From Coriobacteriaceae bacterium AM113-163 (lineage in GTDB: Bacteria > Actinomycetota > Coriobacteriia > Coriobacteriales > Coriobacteriaceae), in NCBI GenBank assembly GCA_027673765.1, contig JAQDWB010000009.1, positions 1 through 64,000 on the forward strand: a DNA stretch of 64,000 nucleotides, read 5' to 3'. The notes under the pieces were generated by a model, which was given only the letters and a program-made list of their open reading frames with translations, had not been told where the DNA came from and ran no database searches. Positions 19,301 through 27,800 of this stretch are shown one piece after another. Each line of letters opens with the position of its first letter. The stretch's first letter is position 1. The translations under genes and the position numbers were made by a program.

Positions 19301-19820
19301 CGCAAAGCTCGATACGTGTATGGAGCTCGTGCACGGCGCACTCGACGGCGGGCATCGCATCCTGTTGTTCAGCCAGTTTACGGGTATGCTCGATATCATC
19401 GGTAAGCGCTTGGCCAAGGAGGACATCGCCTTCCTTAAGCTCACGGGCGCTTCATCTAAGGAGAGCCGCGCCAAGATGGTCGCGCAGTTCCAAGCGGGCG
19501 AGGTCCCGGTCTTTTTGATTTCGCTCAAGGCGGGCGGCGTGGGCCTTAACCTGACGGCGGCCGACGTGGTCATCCACTACGACCCGTGGTGGAACGTGGC
19601 GGCGCAGGACCAAGCGACCGACCGCGCGCATCGTATTGGCCAGCAACATACCGTGACCGTGTACAAGCTCATCGCCAAGGACACGATCGAGGAGCGCATC
19701 ATGCAGATGCAGGAGTCCAAGCGCGACCTGGTCAACAGCGTGCTCGGCGGCGACGGCATCTCGTCGGCGCTGTTTACCCGCGAAGATGTTCTGGCGCTGC
19801 TGGGCGGCGACGGGCGCTAA
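16356..19820 (+). CDS. SWIM zinc-finger SNF2-family helicase
   Basis: Swi2/Snf2-type DNA translocase of 1154 residues. The N-terminal SWIM zinc finger is visible as CDCPAAYRYPGMCKH (about 77-91). A long middle region matches the bacterial SNF2-associated domain. The C-terminal ATPase shows DDMGLGKT (about 718-725), the DEAQ box (VVLDEAQYIKN near 815), TGTPIENRLSELWSIFDF, LLFSQFTGM, and GGVGLNLTAADVVIHYDPWWN with QATDRAHRIGQ. I chose the ATG at 16356 because GGAGGAAG lies 5 nt upstream; an in-frame GTG at 16338 would start ahead of that ribosome site. Likely role is DNA or nucleoprotein remodelling in repair or transcription; the exact task is unknown. Confidence 0.9.
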   Translation: MAQGTFVQALRKEAALSGTFMKGRSLMLNGAVLSIEDSGSRFSKNVTVEGSVRGSRGDLYKTHVALDMDEHEVIDYDCDCPAAYRYPGMCKHAIATALAYLDTSGIEPVEGLRTPVRTFTAQPKQPARAASAAPAVNPNFPFPAPVPTSPSLVAALSDLSDARMDELASMRRKLAGAVDPDAPKAALEPSLVPYYNPLFADRFSWALVFRIRCGSVSYVVKDIDGMADAYVRGGTFSYGKKLTFVHSPEAFDETSTKLLNLVVTTVAYLDDITSSRSASYDFARSGFVAERQLPLSEHSIVYVLDLLRGQTISFEPAWSRGTTTRRTYDVAVELSPQGEDEASAKRPPLLAAKIAPAAGGSYDLRLPADMYCFASGDAAYLVDTRRARRTDAAFAQHAAPFLSRLLPCRTPAHIAAEQVGEFCRMALPILRDYTDLTAPAALDTVAPEASFAMAIGVDDGLVTCKITVTYGDWSADLFSLGAPGSPFEEQRPGVPPRDTLAEFRVMDTAAMYFDFYEGGLAFEERDDESLFHLLTEGLSALSELGEVMLSDRLRQISVRPAPKLSVRATVKSNLLDVELGASGLSAADLAIYLDSYKRHQTFARLTSGDIVRLDEGARAAFGLAEDLGVDAVDLLDGVSLPASSTLFVDSMLARTPALEADCDAAFRRTVERLDTLGKMDFTVPASLKATMRGYQVDGYQWLGSLEHLGLGGILADDMGLGKTLQMIAHILARVEAGDTKPTLVVCPASLVYNWTAELERFAPSLDVCAIVGAKAQRRVQIAGVAEHNVVVTSYDLMRRDIDEYVEQDFARVVLDEAQYIKNPLTQVARAAKRLPAGVRFALTGTPIENRLSELWSIFDFLMPGLLGTRESFAKRLESPVEHAEGDSAARLQALVSPFVLRRVKEDVVADLPEKIEDTVMAQLTGEQRKLYLANQDRIAQQVQHREAGEFKKDKLKVLAELTKLRQICCDPRLHYEDYKAGSAKLDTCMELVHGALDGGHRILLFSQFTGMLDIIGKRLAKEDIAFLKLTGASSKESRAKMVAQFQAGEVPVFLISLKAGGVGLNLTAADVVIHYDPWWNVAAQDQATDRAHRIGQQHTVTVYKLIAKDTIEERIMQMQESKRDLVNSVLGGDGISSALFTREDVLALLGGDGR

Positions 19821-19970
19821 CCCGCTCGGGTGGGGCCGCCAGGGCGGATAGCGCACGCTGCCCCATCGTCCCCGCCCGTTATGTGTTCATTTGCAATGCC
19901 GTGGATGGTTTGTCTGCCTTTGGGCATAAGAACCATCAAGAACATTGGCACGTCAGCAAAGGAGAACATC

Positions 19971-20333
19971 ATGGCGAAATTCTTTAAGGACCCCGACGGT
20001 AAGCTCATTGCCGCCCTTGGCAACGACGTTGCAACCCCTGCCGGTTGCACGGAACTGACCGCAAACACTGAGGACGCGGCGCACGAGAAGCACGTGCCTG
20101 TTGTCGAGACCGAGCGCGACGGTCACGTGATTCGCGCACGCGTTGGCTCGGTCGAGCACCCCAGCCTGCCCGAGCACTATATTGAGTGGATCGCCCTTGA
20201 GGCCGAGGGCCGCTTAGAGGTCCATTACCTTGAGCCCGGCATGAAGCCCGCGACGTTTTTTGCCGGCGGTTCCAAGACCGGTACCGTCTATGCCTACTGC
20301 AACCTGCACGGGCTGTGGTCCGCGACGTTCTAG
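19971..20333 (+). CDS. Superoxide reductase (neelaredoxin/desulfoferrodoxin family)
   Basis: Reduces superoxide to peroxide at a mononuclear Fe(His)4(Cys) centre without making oxygen, an anaerobe's alternative to SOD. At 120 residues it is a one-iron (neelaredoxin-type) enzyme: the N-terminal desulforedoxin domain with its CxxC pair is absent. The centre is clear: EKHVP (about 43, including the conserved Glu-Lys), EHPSLPEHYIEW (about 63-74) and YCNLHG (about 111-116), giving four His and one Cys. The ATG at 19971 has an AAAGGAG ribosome site 6 nt upstream. The 150 nt before it are GC-rich and promoter elements are unclear. It supports an obligately anaerobic host. Confidence 0.92.
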   Translation: MAKFFKDPDGKLIAALGNDVATPAGCTELTANTEDAAHEKHVPVVETERDGHVIRARVGSVEHPSLPEHYIEWIALEAEGRLEVHYLEPGMKPATFFAGGSKTGTVYAYCNLHGLWSATF

Positions 20334-20380
20334 GAGCGCGCCCCCGCTCGGGGTATCATAGCTAGCATATGCACATGCGA

Positions 20381-20413
20381 GCGCCGACTGCATCATGCGG
20401 CCGGCGCTTTTAC
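20381..20413 (+). terminator. Probable terminator after superoxide reductase
   Basis: A GCGCCG...CGGCGC stem with an inner GCAT/ATGC pair is followed by TTTTA. Confidence 0.65.
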
Positions 20414-20450
20414 TACGATTTCGATGGTTTACGACGGAAAGGGCTGAGCC

Positions 20451-22436
20451 ATGAAGCTCGCGCTTGCACAGATCGATATGCGCCTGGGTGATATTGAGGG
20501 CATTTGCGGCCGCATCGAGGACCAGGCTCGTCTGGCCCACGAGCGCGGGGCGCGCGTGCTGTGCGTTCCGGCTCCGCTCTTTATGGGCGCCATGCCCGGT
20601 GGCCTGGTGGGCGCTGCCGACTTTGAGCACGACATGCTTGCCGGCTTGACTGGTGTCGCCGAGCGCATCCAGGAGCTTGACATGATCTGCATCGTGCCCG
20701 CGGCGGTTTCGTTTGAGGGTCAGCCGCTGCTCGACTACATGATGCTCAAGGACGGTCATGTGGTGCCGGCGCGTTCGAGCATTGCCCTGCAGCGTGGCGA
20801 GAACAACGACACGCGTTGGGCGCCGCCGGTGTTCGACGTGGACGGCGTGCGCATCGCCGTGATTTTTGACTTGGACCGCGAACTCGAGATGTTGCCGACC
20901 GGTGTTGACCTCATTGCGTATTTCCAATTCAATGCGTTTGACATGACCGACCGCGAGACTGCCGCCATTGCCGCCGTTCGCAGCGGCGCCTACCGCAAGA
21001 TCGCATCCAAGCGCAGCGTGTGGTTTGCCTGTATGGCGCCGGTCGGTGCCTATGACGAGTCGGTGTATACCGGCGGTTCGTTTGTGCTCGACGACTGCGG
21101 TCGCGTGGTGGCCCAAGCGCCGTGTTTTGAGGAGAGCCTGCTGGTTCAGGAGATTCAGCGCGGCGTGATGCTCGATGCCCTGGAAGATCACGAACTGCCC
21201 GAGTTCCGTTCCGAGGAGTGGCTGTGGCAGGCGCTGGTGCTCGCCGTGCGCGACAACGCCCGGGCCCACGGTGCGTCGCGCGCCGTGGTGGCACTCGAGG
21301 GCGACTTGCCGTCGTCCCTGCTGGCGGCGCTGGCCGTCGACGCTCTGGGCCCACGTAATGTGATTGGCCTGGTGCTGGGGCGCAACCGCATCTTTACGCC
21401 GGCGCAGGAGGAGGCCGAGGCTGCTCGCTGTGCCGCCGTTCGCGCCATTGCCGAGCGCCTGCATATTCGCACGGTTGAGCGCGATGCGCCGGATGCCGCG
21501 CGCGTGCTCGACCGCGATGTGTCGGCGGGCGACGCCGAGCGCCTGCGCTCTCGCACGCTGGGCCTCATGCTGGAGGACACGGCGCTCGAGCTGGGTGCGA
21601 TGGCGTTGAGTCCGCTGTCCAAAACCGAGTACGCGCTGGCGGCGCCGGCGCTTTGCGGCGGCTACCAGGGCGATTACGCGCCCTTTGGCGATGTGTACCT
21701 GTCGACGCTTGAGTTTGTGGCGCGCGTGCGCAACCGCACGTCTGCCGTGGTGCCCCAAGAGCTCGTGACGCTCAACGCGGTGGAAGATTGTATGGAGCGC
21801 GTGCTGGCGCAGGCGCTCTCGACGCTCGACGGTCCGGTCGATATGCTCGACCGCGCGGCACAGCTGCTCGGCGGGCTCGAGCCGGGTGAGGTCGATGGTG
21901 CGCTCGAGTCGCACGTGGACCGCAATCGATCTTTCGACGACATCCCGATGGCCGCTGGCAAGCCTGAGGCCTGCTCGCTGCTGCTGATGCTCGTGCGTCA
22001 GGGCGAGGCCGCCCGCCGCATGCTGCCGACGGTGCCGATCGTCTCTGCCCGTTCGTTTGCCGAGCGCGCCTGGCCGTACATGCTTGCGTGGTCCGATCTG
22101 GGGCTCAACGGCAAGGAGCGCATGACGGTTGATTCGCTGGCGCGCGCCGAGGTGCGTCGCTTTGCCGACGACGATACAAGTGACCGTATGCGCGGTGAGA
22201 TGATGGGCATTTTGGGTGAGCTGCTGGGTATTTCGCCCGAGCAGATGGAGGAGCTGCGCTCTGAGGACGGTCAGCGTCGTTTGCACGAGGGCATGAAAAA
22301 GTTCGAGGGCGAGGTTCAGGACGCCATCGATAAGATGATGGGCGGCCAGGGTGGCCCGCAGGGTGGACCCCAGGGCGCGCCGATGCCGCATCCGCCGGTG
22401 GATCCGAGGCAGTTCCCGTTCTTTAGCCAGAACTAG
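20451..22436 (+). CDS. NAD synthetase-like protein with degenerate active sites
   Basis: A 661-residue protein with the full layout of glutamine-dependent NAD+ synthetase: N-terminal nitrilase-fold domain (MKLALAQIDMRLGDIEG...) and C-terminal synthetase domain (RSRTLGLMLEDTA..., GDYAPFGDVYLSTL near 405). The catalytic residues appear lost. The nitrilase Glu site (FPELxLSGY in the family) reads VPAPLFMG; the Lys region has no matching Lys; the Cys site (ICED) reads IFDL; and the synthetase P-loop (SGGxDS) reads EGDLPSS. The C-terminus adds a Gly/Gln/Pro-rich tail from about 625. It is therefore probably a pseudoenzyme, perhaps a regulator or scaffold, kept as an intact gene with good coding character. 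The start follows GGAAAGGG. I cannot tell whether a functional nadE exists elsewhere in the genome. Confidence 0.75.
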   Translation: MKLALAQIDMRLGDIEGICGRIEDQARLAHERGARVLCVPAPLFMGAMPGGLVGAADFEHDMLAGLTGVAERIQELDMICIVPAAVSFEGQPLLDYMMLKDGHVVPARSSIALQRGENNDTRWAPPVFDVDGVRIAVIFDLDRELEMLPTGVDLIAYFQFNAFDMTDRETAAIAAVRSGAYRKIASKRSVWFACMAPVGAYDESVYTGGSFVLDDCGRVVAQAPCFEESLLVQEIQRGVMLDALEDHELPEFRSEEWLWQALVLAVRDNARAHGASRAVVALEGDLPSSLLAALAVDALGPRNVIGLVLGRNRIFTPAQEEAEAARCAAVRAIAERLHIRTVERDAPDAARVLDRDVSAGDAERLRSRTLGLMLEDTALELGAMALSPLSKTEYALAAPALCGGYQGDYAPFGDVYLSTLEFVARVRNRTSAVVPQELVTLNAVEDCMERVLAQALSTLDGPVDMLDRAAQLLGGLEPGEVDGALESHVDRNRSFDDIPMAAGKPEACSLLLMLVRQGEAARRMLPTVPIVSARSFAERAWPYMLAWSDLGLNGKERMTVDSLARAEVRRFADDDTSDRMRGEMMGILGELLGISPEQMEELRSEDGQRRLHEGMKKFEGEVQDAIDKMMGGQGGPQGGPQGAPMPHPPVDPRQFPFFSQN

Positions 22437-22522
22437 GGCAGACGGAAACATTGCGGGAGAGATTCTCTTACACACATTGCTTCTGCCGAATCTATCTTGC
22501 TTTAAGCACTTTGCCCCCGTTG

Positions 22523-22544
22523 TGTTATTCTAGAACAGACGTTC
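22523..22544 (+). promoter_or_regulatory. ruvCAB promoter with LexA (SOS) box
   Basis: GAACAGACGTTC (22533-22544) fits the GAACnnnnGTTC LexA consensus of Bacillus and actinobacteria. It directly follows an extended -10 element, TGT-TATTCT (22523-22531), so bound LexA would cover the transcription start of ruvCAB. Confidence 0.75.
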
Positions 22545-22600
22545 GTGAATGATGCGCGGGGCCTTGTCTTGCGCTGCGCTTGTGGCGAGGGGAGGTTGGC

Positions 22601-23122
22601 TTGGTTATCTTGGGCATTGACCCCGGTTTGGCTCATACGGGTTGGGGGATTATCGAGGAGCGGCGTGGCGAGGTTCGCTGCCGTGCCTATGGCTGCATCG
22701 AGACCAGCGCGGGTAGTCCGCTCGCGGTGCGCCTGTCGCATATCGCCCGCGACCTCAAAGGCGTCGTGGAGCGTTATCGACCCGATACCGCTGCCATCGA
22801 GAGCATTTACTTTGGCGCCAACGTTCGCTCGGCCATCCCTACGGCGCATGCCCGCGGTGCCGCGCTCGTGGCGCTTTCGGAATGCGCGCTCGAGATTGGC
22901 GAGTACACGCCTATGCAGATTAAGCAGGCTGTTGTGGGCACCGGAGCCGCGGACAAACGGCAGGTCGCGTATATGGTTCGTACGCTCACGCAGCTCGACC
23001 ACGACCCGCATCCCGACCATGCCGCCGATGCCCTGGCTTGCGCCATCTGCCACGTAAACCTCAGCCGCACCCGTGCCCTTACCGGCGGCGAGTTCTATCA
23101 ACAGAGAGGAACCGGATACTGA
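22601..23122 (+). CDS. ruvC: Holliday junction resolvase RuvC
   Basis: Endonuclease that cuts Holliday junctions in the RuvABC resolvasome. I chose the TTG at 22601 (giving 173 residues, normal for the family) because GAGGGGAGG lies 5 nt upstream and the product begins VILGIDPGLAHTGWG; an upstream in-frame TTG at 22580 precedes that ribosome site. The acidic catalytic residues are visible: Asp7 in GIDPG, Glu in AIESIYFG (about 66-73), and the pair in HPDHAADALA (about 138-147). It starts the SOS-controlled ruvCAB operon and overlaps ruvA by one base (TGATG). Confidence 0.95.
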   Translation: MVILGIDPGLAHTGWGIIEERRGEVRCRAYGCIETSAGSPLAVRLSHIARDLKGVVERYRPDTAAIESIYFGANVRSAIPTAHARGAALVALSECALEIGEYTPMQIKQAVVGTGAADKRQVAYMVRTLTQLDHDPHPDHAADALACAICHVNLSRTRALTGGEFYQQRGTGY

Positions 23123-23742
23123 TGATTTCCCAGCTCCATGGAACGCTTGTCGAGGCCACGATGAGCTCGGCCGTCGTCGACGTGTCGGGCGTTGGCTTTG
23201 AACTCGGCATTTCTGGCGGCACTGCGGCCACGTTGCCGACGCCCGGCGGCGAGGTCCGCCTCTACACGCGTATGCAGGTGCGCGAGGACGCCATGACACT
23301 TTTCGGTTTTTCTTCAAAGGATGAGCGCACGATGTTCGACCGGCTCGTGTCCGTCTCGGGCGTTGGCCCGCGCTTGGCGCTCGCCGTACTTTCCACCTAT
23401 ACCGTGGGACAGCTGTATTCCCTGGTGATGGCCGAGGACGACAAGGGCATGGCCAAGGTGCCCGGCGTGGGCAAAAAGACCGCCCAGCGCCTCATCTTGG
23501 AGCTCAAGAGCACCTTTGCCAAGGACAAGGGCTTTGTGCCGGTCGATGCGATCCCCGGTCAGGTTGCGATGCCCGTGCCCGCCGCCGCTCCTTCGGCGAT
23601 CGATGACGCCCGTGCGGCACTCCTTTCCATGGGCTTTAGCCCGCAGGAGACCGATGTCGCTCTGAGCGGGTATGATGGGCAGGATATGCGTGTCGAGGAT
23701 TTGCTCGGCGCGGCGCTTAAGCGACTCGGAATGGATGCGTGA
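23122..23742 (+). CDS. ruvA: Holliday junction DNA helicase subunit RuvA
   Basis: Binds Holliday junctions as a tetramer and loads RuvB. The 206 residues show domain I ([12 protein letters not shown]..., OB fold), the helix-hairpin-helix pair with [15 protein letters not shown] (about 76-90) and [18 protein letters not shown] (about 113-130), and domain III at the C-terminus ([21 protein letters not shown]), which contacts RuvB. The ATG overlaps the ruvC stop and its own stop overlaps the ruvB start, both as TGATG, pointing to translational coupling. Confidence 0.95.
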   Translation: MISQLHGTLVEATMSSAVVDVSGVGFELGISGGTAATLPTPGGEVRLYTRMQVREDAMTLFGFSSKDERTMFDRLVSVSGVGPRLALAVLSTYTVGQLYSLVMAEDDKGMAKVPGVGKKTAQRLILELKSTFAKDKGFVPVDAIPGQVAMPVPAAAPSAIDDARAALLSMGFSPQETDVALSGYDGQDMRVEDLLGAALKRLGMDA

Positions 23743-24809
23743 TGTGGGAAGCCGATGACTCTCAGGACCTGTGGGCGACGCCCGGCAACTCGCCGGCGGC
23801 ATCCATGGCGCACGGCGAGCGCATGGTGGGCTCGGAGCTGACGGCCGAGGACCTCGATGTCGATCGCACTTTGCGCCCCCAGCGCCTGGACGATTACTGC
23901 GGCCAGGAGCATATCAAGCAGAGCCTGCGCGTGTTGATCGAAGCGGCGCAGAGCCGTGGCGAGACGCTCGACCACGTGATCTTCTCGGGCCCTCCGGGTC
24001 TGGGCAAGACCACGCTGGCTACGGTTATCGCCAACGAGCTGGGCGCTCAGATCAAGACCACGAGTGGCCCTGCCATCGCGCGCACCGGCGACCTGGCAGC
24101 CATCCTTACTAACTTGCAGCCGGGTGATGTGCTGTTTATCGACGAGATCCACCGCCTCAACCGTTCGGTCGAGGAGGTCCTGTACCCCGCGATGGAGGAC
24201 TTTGCCCTCGATATCGTGATTGGCAAGGGTCCGGCGGCGCGCTCGATTCGCCTGGATATTCCCAAGTTTACGCTGGTGGCGGCAACGACCCGCTCAGGCA
24301 TGTTGACCGGCCCGTTGCGCGACCGCTTTGGCATCTCATATCGCCTGGATTACTACACGGTCGAGGAACTCGCGCAGATTGTTACGCGCTCGGCGACTAT
24401 CCTGGGCGTGACGATCGACCATCCCAGTGCACTCGAGATCGGCTCGCGTTCGCGCGGCACGCCACGTCTTGCCAACCGCCTGCTCAAGCGCGTGCGCGAT
24501 TACGCACAGGTGCGCGGCAACGGCCCCATCGAGCTCGATATCTGTCGCCAGGCGCTCGAGTTCTTCGAGATCGATGAGCTCGGTCTGGACTGGATGGATA
24601 TTCGCATTTTGGAGACGCTCGCTAAGACGTTCTCCGGTCGTGCCGTGGGACTTACGACCCTTGCCAGCGCGGTGGGCGAGGACCCGGGCACGCTCGAGGA
24701 TGTCTATGAGCCGTATCTGCTGCAGTGCGGGTTGATGATTCGTACGCCGCAGGGCCGTCAGGCAACCCTTCGCACCTTTGAGCACCTGGGGATTGAACCT
24801 ACCGTTTAG
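23742..24809 (+). CDS. ruvB: Holliday junction DNA helicase RuvB
   Basis: AAA+ motor for branch migration, 355 residues. Walker [12 protein letters not shown] (about 82-92), Walker [12 protein letters not shown] (about 128), sensor 1 [17 protein letters not shown] and the winged-helix C-terminus ([17 protein letters not shown]) are all present. The start is the ATG in TGATG overlapping the ruvA stop; a GTG one codon earlier is possible. Terminal member of ruvCAB. Confidence 0.95.
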   Translation: MWEADDSQDLWATPGNSPAASMAHGERMVGSELTAEDLDVDRTLRPQRLDDYCGQEHIKQSLRVLIEAAQSRGETLDHVIFSGPPGLGKTTLATVIANELGAQIKTTSGPAIARTGDLAAILTNLQPGDVLFIDEIHRLNRSVEEVLYPAMEDFALDIVIGKGPAARSIRLDIPKFTLVAATTRSGMLTGPLRDRFGISYRLDYYTVEELAQIVTRSATILGVTIDHPSALEIGSRSRGTPRLANRLLKRVRDYAQVRGNGPIELDICRQALEFFEIDELGLDWMDIRILETLAKTFSGRAVGLTTLASAVGEDPGTLEDVYEPYLLQCGLMIRTPQGRQATLRTFEHLGIEPTV

Positions 24810-24953
24810 GGCGCTTTGTTTTGGCGGGCTGTTGGGCTATCGCCGGGCATCGGGTAAACATATCGCCGTTCATCGGTTATGGGTGTTTTACTATTGCGCG
24901 CCCGTGCTATGCTGAATTGGTCTTTTTCTCATTCGGTAACGAAAGGACCGCCC

Positions 24954-26621
24954 ATGCCTACTGACATCGAAATCGCACGTTCTGTCACGCCGCTGCCTAT
25001 TACCGAGGTGGCCAAGAACGCCGGCGTCGACGTTAAGCACCTTATTCCGTACGGCTTCGACAAGGCTAAGGTCGACTATTCGCTGCTCAACGAGCCGACC
25101 GATCACCAGGCCAAGCTCGTCCTCGTGACCGCTATCAACCCAACGCCTGCGGGCGAGGGCAAGACCACCACGACCATCGGTCTGGCCGATGGCCTGCGTC
25201 GTCGCGGCGTCAAGAGTGCCGTGGCCCTGCGCGAGCCTTCGCTCGGCCCCGTCTTTGGTGTTAAGGGCGGTGCTGCCGGCGGCGGCTGGGCTCAGGTGAT
25301 CCCCATGGAGGATATCAACCTGCACTTTACCGGCGACTTCCATGCCATCGGTGCTGCCAACAACCTGCTGGCCGCCATGCTTGATAACCACATCCAGCAG
25401 GGCAACCAGCTTGGCATCGACGTTAAACGCATCACTTGGAAGCGCGTCGTCGACATGAACGACCGTCAGCTGCGCCATGTCATCGACGGTATTGGCGGCA
25501 AGGCCCAGGGCGTGCCGCGCGAGGACGGCTTCGATATCACCGTTGCCTCCGAGGTCATGGCAATCCTGTGCCTGTCCACGAGCATCAATGACCTCAAGGA
25601 GCGCCTGGGCGAGATTGTTGTCGGCTACAGCTATGCCGGCGAGCCCGTCCGTGCCCGCGACCTTAAGGCCCAGGGTGCCATGGCCGCGTTGCTTAAGGAC
25701 GCGCTCAAGCCCAACCTGGTGCAAACGCTCGAGGGCACGCCCGCGTTTGTCCACGGCGGTCCCTTCGCCAACATTGCCCACGGCTGCAACTCTATCATGG
25801 CCACGCGTATGGCGATGCGCTTTGGCGATGTCGCCATTACCGAGGCCGGCTTCGGTGCCGATCTGGGTGCCGAGAAGTTCCTCGACATCAAGTGCCGTAT
25901 GACGGGCGTTCGCCCCAGCGCCGTCGTGGTCGTCGCGACCGCTCGTGCGCTGAAGTACAACGGTGGCGTCGCCAAGGCCGACCTCAACGAGGAGAACCTC
26001 GAGGCACTCAAGGCCGGCATGCCCAACCTGCTGCGTCACGTCGACAACATCCAGAACGTTTATGGTCTGCCCTGCGTAGTCGCCATCAACCGCTTCCCGA
26101 CGGACACCGAGGCCGAGCTTGCGCTCATCGAGTCCGAGTGCCAGAAGCTCGGCGTCAATGTTAAGCTTTCCGAGGTCTGGGCCAAGGGCGGCGAGGGCGC
26201 GCTCGAGCTTGCCGATGAGGTCATGCGTCTGATTGAGCAGCCGAGCGAGCTCAAGTTTGCCTATGAGGACGGCGCCGATGTCGCCGACGCTCTTGAGGCC
26301 ATTGCCACCAAGGTCTACCGCGCCGATGGCGTTGACTTTACGCCGGCCGCCAAGCGCCAGCTCGCCGAGCTGCGCGAGAACGGCTTTGGCAGCCTGCCGG
26401 TGTGCGTGGCCAAGACGCAGTACAGCTTTAGCGACAACGCCAAGGCCCTGGGCGCTCCCGAGAACTTCCGCATCACGGTGCGTGAGCTCAAGGTTTCCGC
26501 CGGTGCCCACTTTGTGGTCGCACTGACTGGCAGTGTTCTGACCATGCCGGGCCTGCCCAAGGTCCCCGCGGCTGAGAACATCGACGTCGACAACGACGGC
26601 AACATCACCGGCCTGTTCTAA
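24954..26621 (+). CDS. fhs: Formate-tetrahydrofolate ligase
   Basis: Makes 10-formyl-THF from formate, THF and ATP, the entry of formate into one-carbon metabolism. The 555 residues match the family. The P-loop region reads [18 protein letters not shown] (about 62-79), followed by [19 protein letters not shown] near 93 and the [13 protein letters not shown] region near 124. The C-terminal [12 protein letters not shown] and [11 protein letters not shown] stretches are typical. The ATG has GAAAGGA upstream; an earlier in-frame start at 24879 lacks one. With fchA and folD (38.3-39.8 kb) it completes the route from formate to methylene-THF. Confidence 0.96.
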   Translation: MPTDIEIARSVTPLPITEVAKNAGVDVKHLIPYGFDKAKVDYSLLNEPTDHQAKLVLVTAINPTPAGEGKTTTTIGLADGLRRRGVKSAVALREPSLGPVFGVKGGAAGGGWAQVIPMEDINLHFTGDFHAIGAANNLLAAMLDNHIQQGNQLGIDVKRITWKRVVDMNDRQLRHVIDGIGGKAQGVPREDGFDITVASEVMAILCLSTSINDLKERLGEIVVGYSYAGEPVRARDLKAQGAMAALLKDALKPNLVQTLEGTPAFVHGGPFANIAHGCNSIMATRMAMRFGDVAITEAGFGADLGAEKFLDIKCRMTGVRPSAVVVVATARALKYNGGVAKADLNEENLEALKAGMPNLLRHVDNIQNVYGLPCVVAINRFPTDTEAELALIESECQKLGVNVKLSEVWAKGGEGALELADEVMRLIEQPSELKFAYEDGADVADALEAIATKVYRADGVDFTPAAKRQLAELRENGFGSLPVCVAKTQYSFSDNAKALGAPENFRITVRELKVSAGAHFVVALTGSVLTMPGLPKVPAAENIDVDNDGNITGLF

Positions 26622-26646
26622 GCTTGTTGCCCATAGCTGCTTGCCC

Positions 26647-26686
26647 GCCCCGTCGCGCCTACCAAGGCCCGGCGGGGCTTTTGTTT
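26647..26686 (+). terminator. fhs terminator
   Basis: A 9-bp stem (26647-26655 with 26670-26678, one G-T pair) is followed by TTTTGTTTT. Confidence 0.8.
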
Positions 26687-26798
26687 TCTAGCCGCGCTTG
26701 TCTTGTAGATATGGACGGGCTCTGCCCATCATAGGCTTTTGCGCGGGTAGAATGCATGGATAACTTGAGGCTCACGCGCGACGGAAAGGAATCGTTGC

Positions 26799-27788
26799 AT
26801 GGATCAGGACAAGACAACCGTGATGGGCGGCTACGGTTCCGCGCAGGCTGGCGATAGCGCCGATGCGACCCGCGTTGTTCCCAACCCCGGTTATACCGAC
26901 CCCGCCGCGACGCAGCCTTCTGCCGAGCCCACCCGGGTTATGGGCTATGGCGACACGGCGCAGGATTCTTACGCTGCATCTTCGCAAGGCCCCTATGGCA
27001 ACGCAGCTCCGGACCCGTTTGATTACGTGCCGCAGAATTCTTATGCCGCCTCGACGCCGAATCCCTATGATGACCTGCCGCAGAATCCCATTCCGCAGCC
27101 TCAGCAGACGACGTATATGCCTCGCACGGCGCAGTCTCGCTACGAGTCGCGCGAGCCGTATCGCGAGTACCCCAAATCGATCCCGCAGTATGGTGAGGAC
27201 GAGGAAGAGACGCCGTCGCGTTCGTCGAGCGTGATCAAGAAGATCCTCATCGTACTGGCGATCTTCTTTGCGCTGTCGGTTGTGTTTGCCATCGTGTCGG
27301 GCATGCTTAACAAGCGAGGGAGTTCAACGGCCGATGCCACTGCCGAGCAAACCGAGTCCGCCTCGTCTAGCACCGTCGATCTGAGCGATATCCCGGGACA
27401 GTACTGGTCCAACGCCAAGAAGATCCTCAAGTCGCGCGGCGCCGATCTTTCGAATGCCGTGGTCCTGACTGATGATGGCTCAACGCCCGTCGTCGATGCC
27501 AACTGGGTCGTTACTTCTGCCTACTATAACGACAACGGCAACCTCGAAATTCAACTCACGCACAAGAACAGCTCGGGCAACTCGTCCGACGGCCAAAGCG
27601 GTACCGACAGCTCGAGCTCCAATACGCTGGAGGACTTGAGCAACAAGGCACAGGAGTTGGGAGACAAGGCGCAAGAGCTGGGCGATACGGCACAAAACCT
27701 GGGCGACACCGCGCAGAACTTGGGCGACATGGCGACGGATGCCTGGAACGCACTGCAAAACGGCATCTCGGGCGCGCAGGGAAACTAG
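26799..27788 (+). CDS. Single-pass membrane protein with PASTA-like domain and helical repeats
   Basis: A 329-residue protein of unknown function. Residues 1-145 are a cytosolic disordered segment rich in Pro, Tyr, Gln and Asn with short repeats (PQNSYAAS, PYDDLPQNP). One membrane helix follows (about 148-170, ILIVLAIFFALSVVFAIVSG). The outer part has a region resembling a PASTA repeat (IPGQYWSNAKKILKSRGADL, about 197-216, then NWVVTSAYYNDNGNLEIQL). The end (about 277-320) is a run of seven-residue repeats of the AQELGDK/AQNLGDT kind, likely a coiled coil. A binding role at the cell wall is possible but unproven. It converges on the CDF transporter gene with only 12 nt between stops and no clear terminator. 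Confidence 0.7.
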   Translation: MDQDKTTVMGGYGSAQAGDSADATRVVPNPGYTDPAATQPSAEPTRVMGYGDTAQDSYAASSQGPYGNAAPDPFDYVPQNSYAASTPNPYDDLPQNPIPQPQQTTYMPRTAQSRYESREPYREYPKSIPQYGEDEEETPSRSSSVIKKILIVLAIFFALSVVFAIVSGMLNKRGSSTADATAEQTESASSSTVDLSDIPGQYWSNAKKILKSRGADLSNAVVLTDDGSTPVVDANWVVTSAYYNDNGNLEIQLTHKNSSGNSSDGQSGTDSSSSNTLEDLSNKAQELGDKAQELGDTAQNLGDTAQNLGDMATDAWNALQNGISGAQGN

Positions 27789-27800
27789 CTGTTAAGCGGG

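Noticed and set aside
20214..22475. Open frame of 753 codons on the minus strand over the NAD synthetase-like gene
   Set aside because: Mirror frame of a GC-rich gene; Arg/His-rich with no domain. The plus-strand frame has clear homology.
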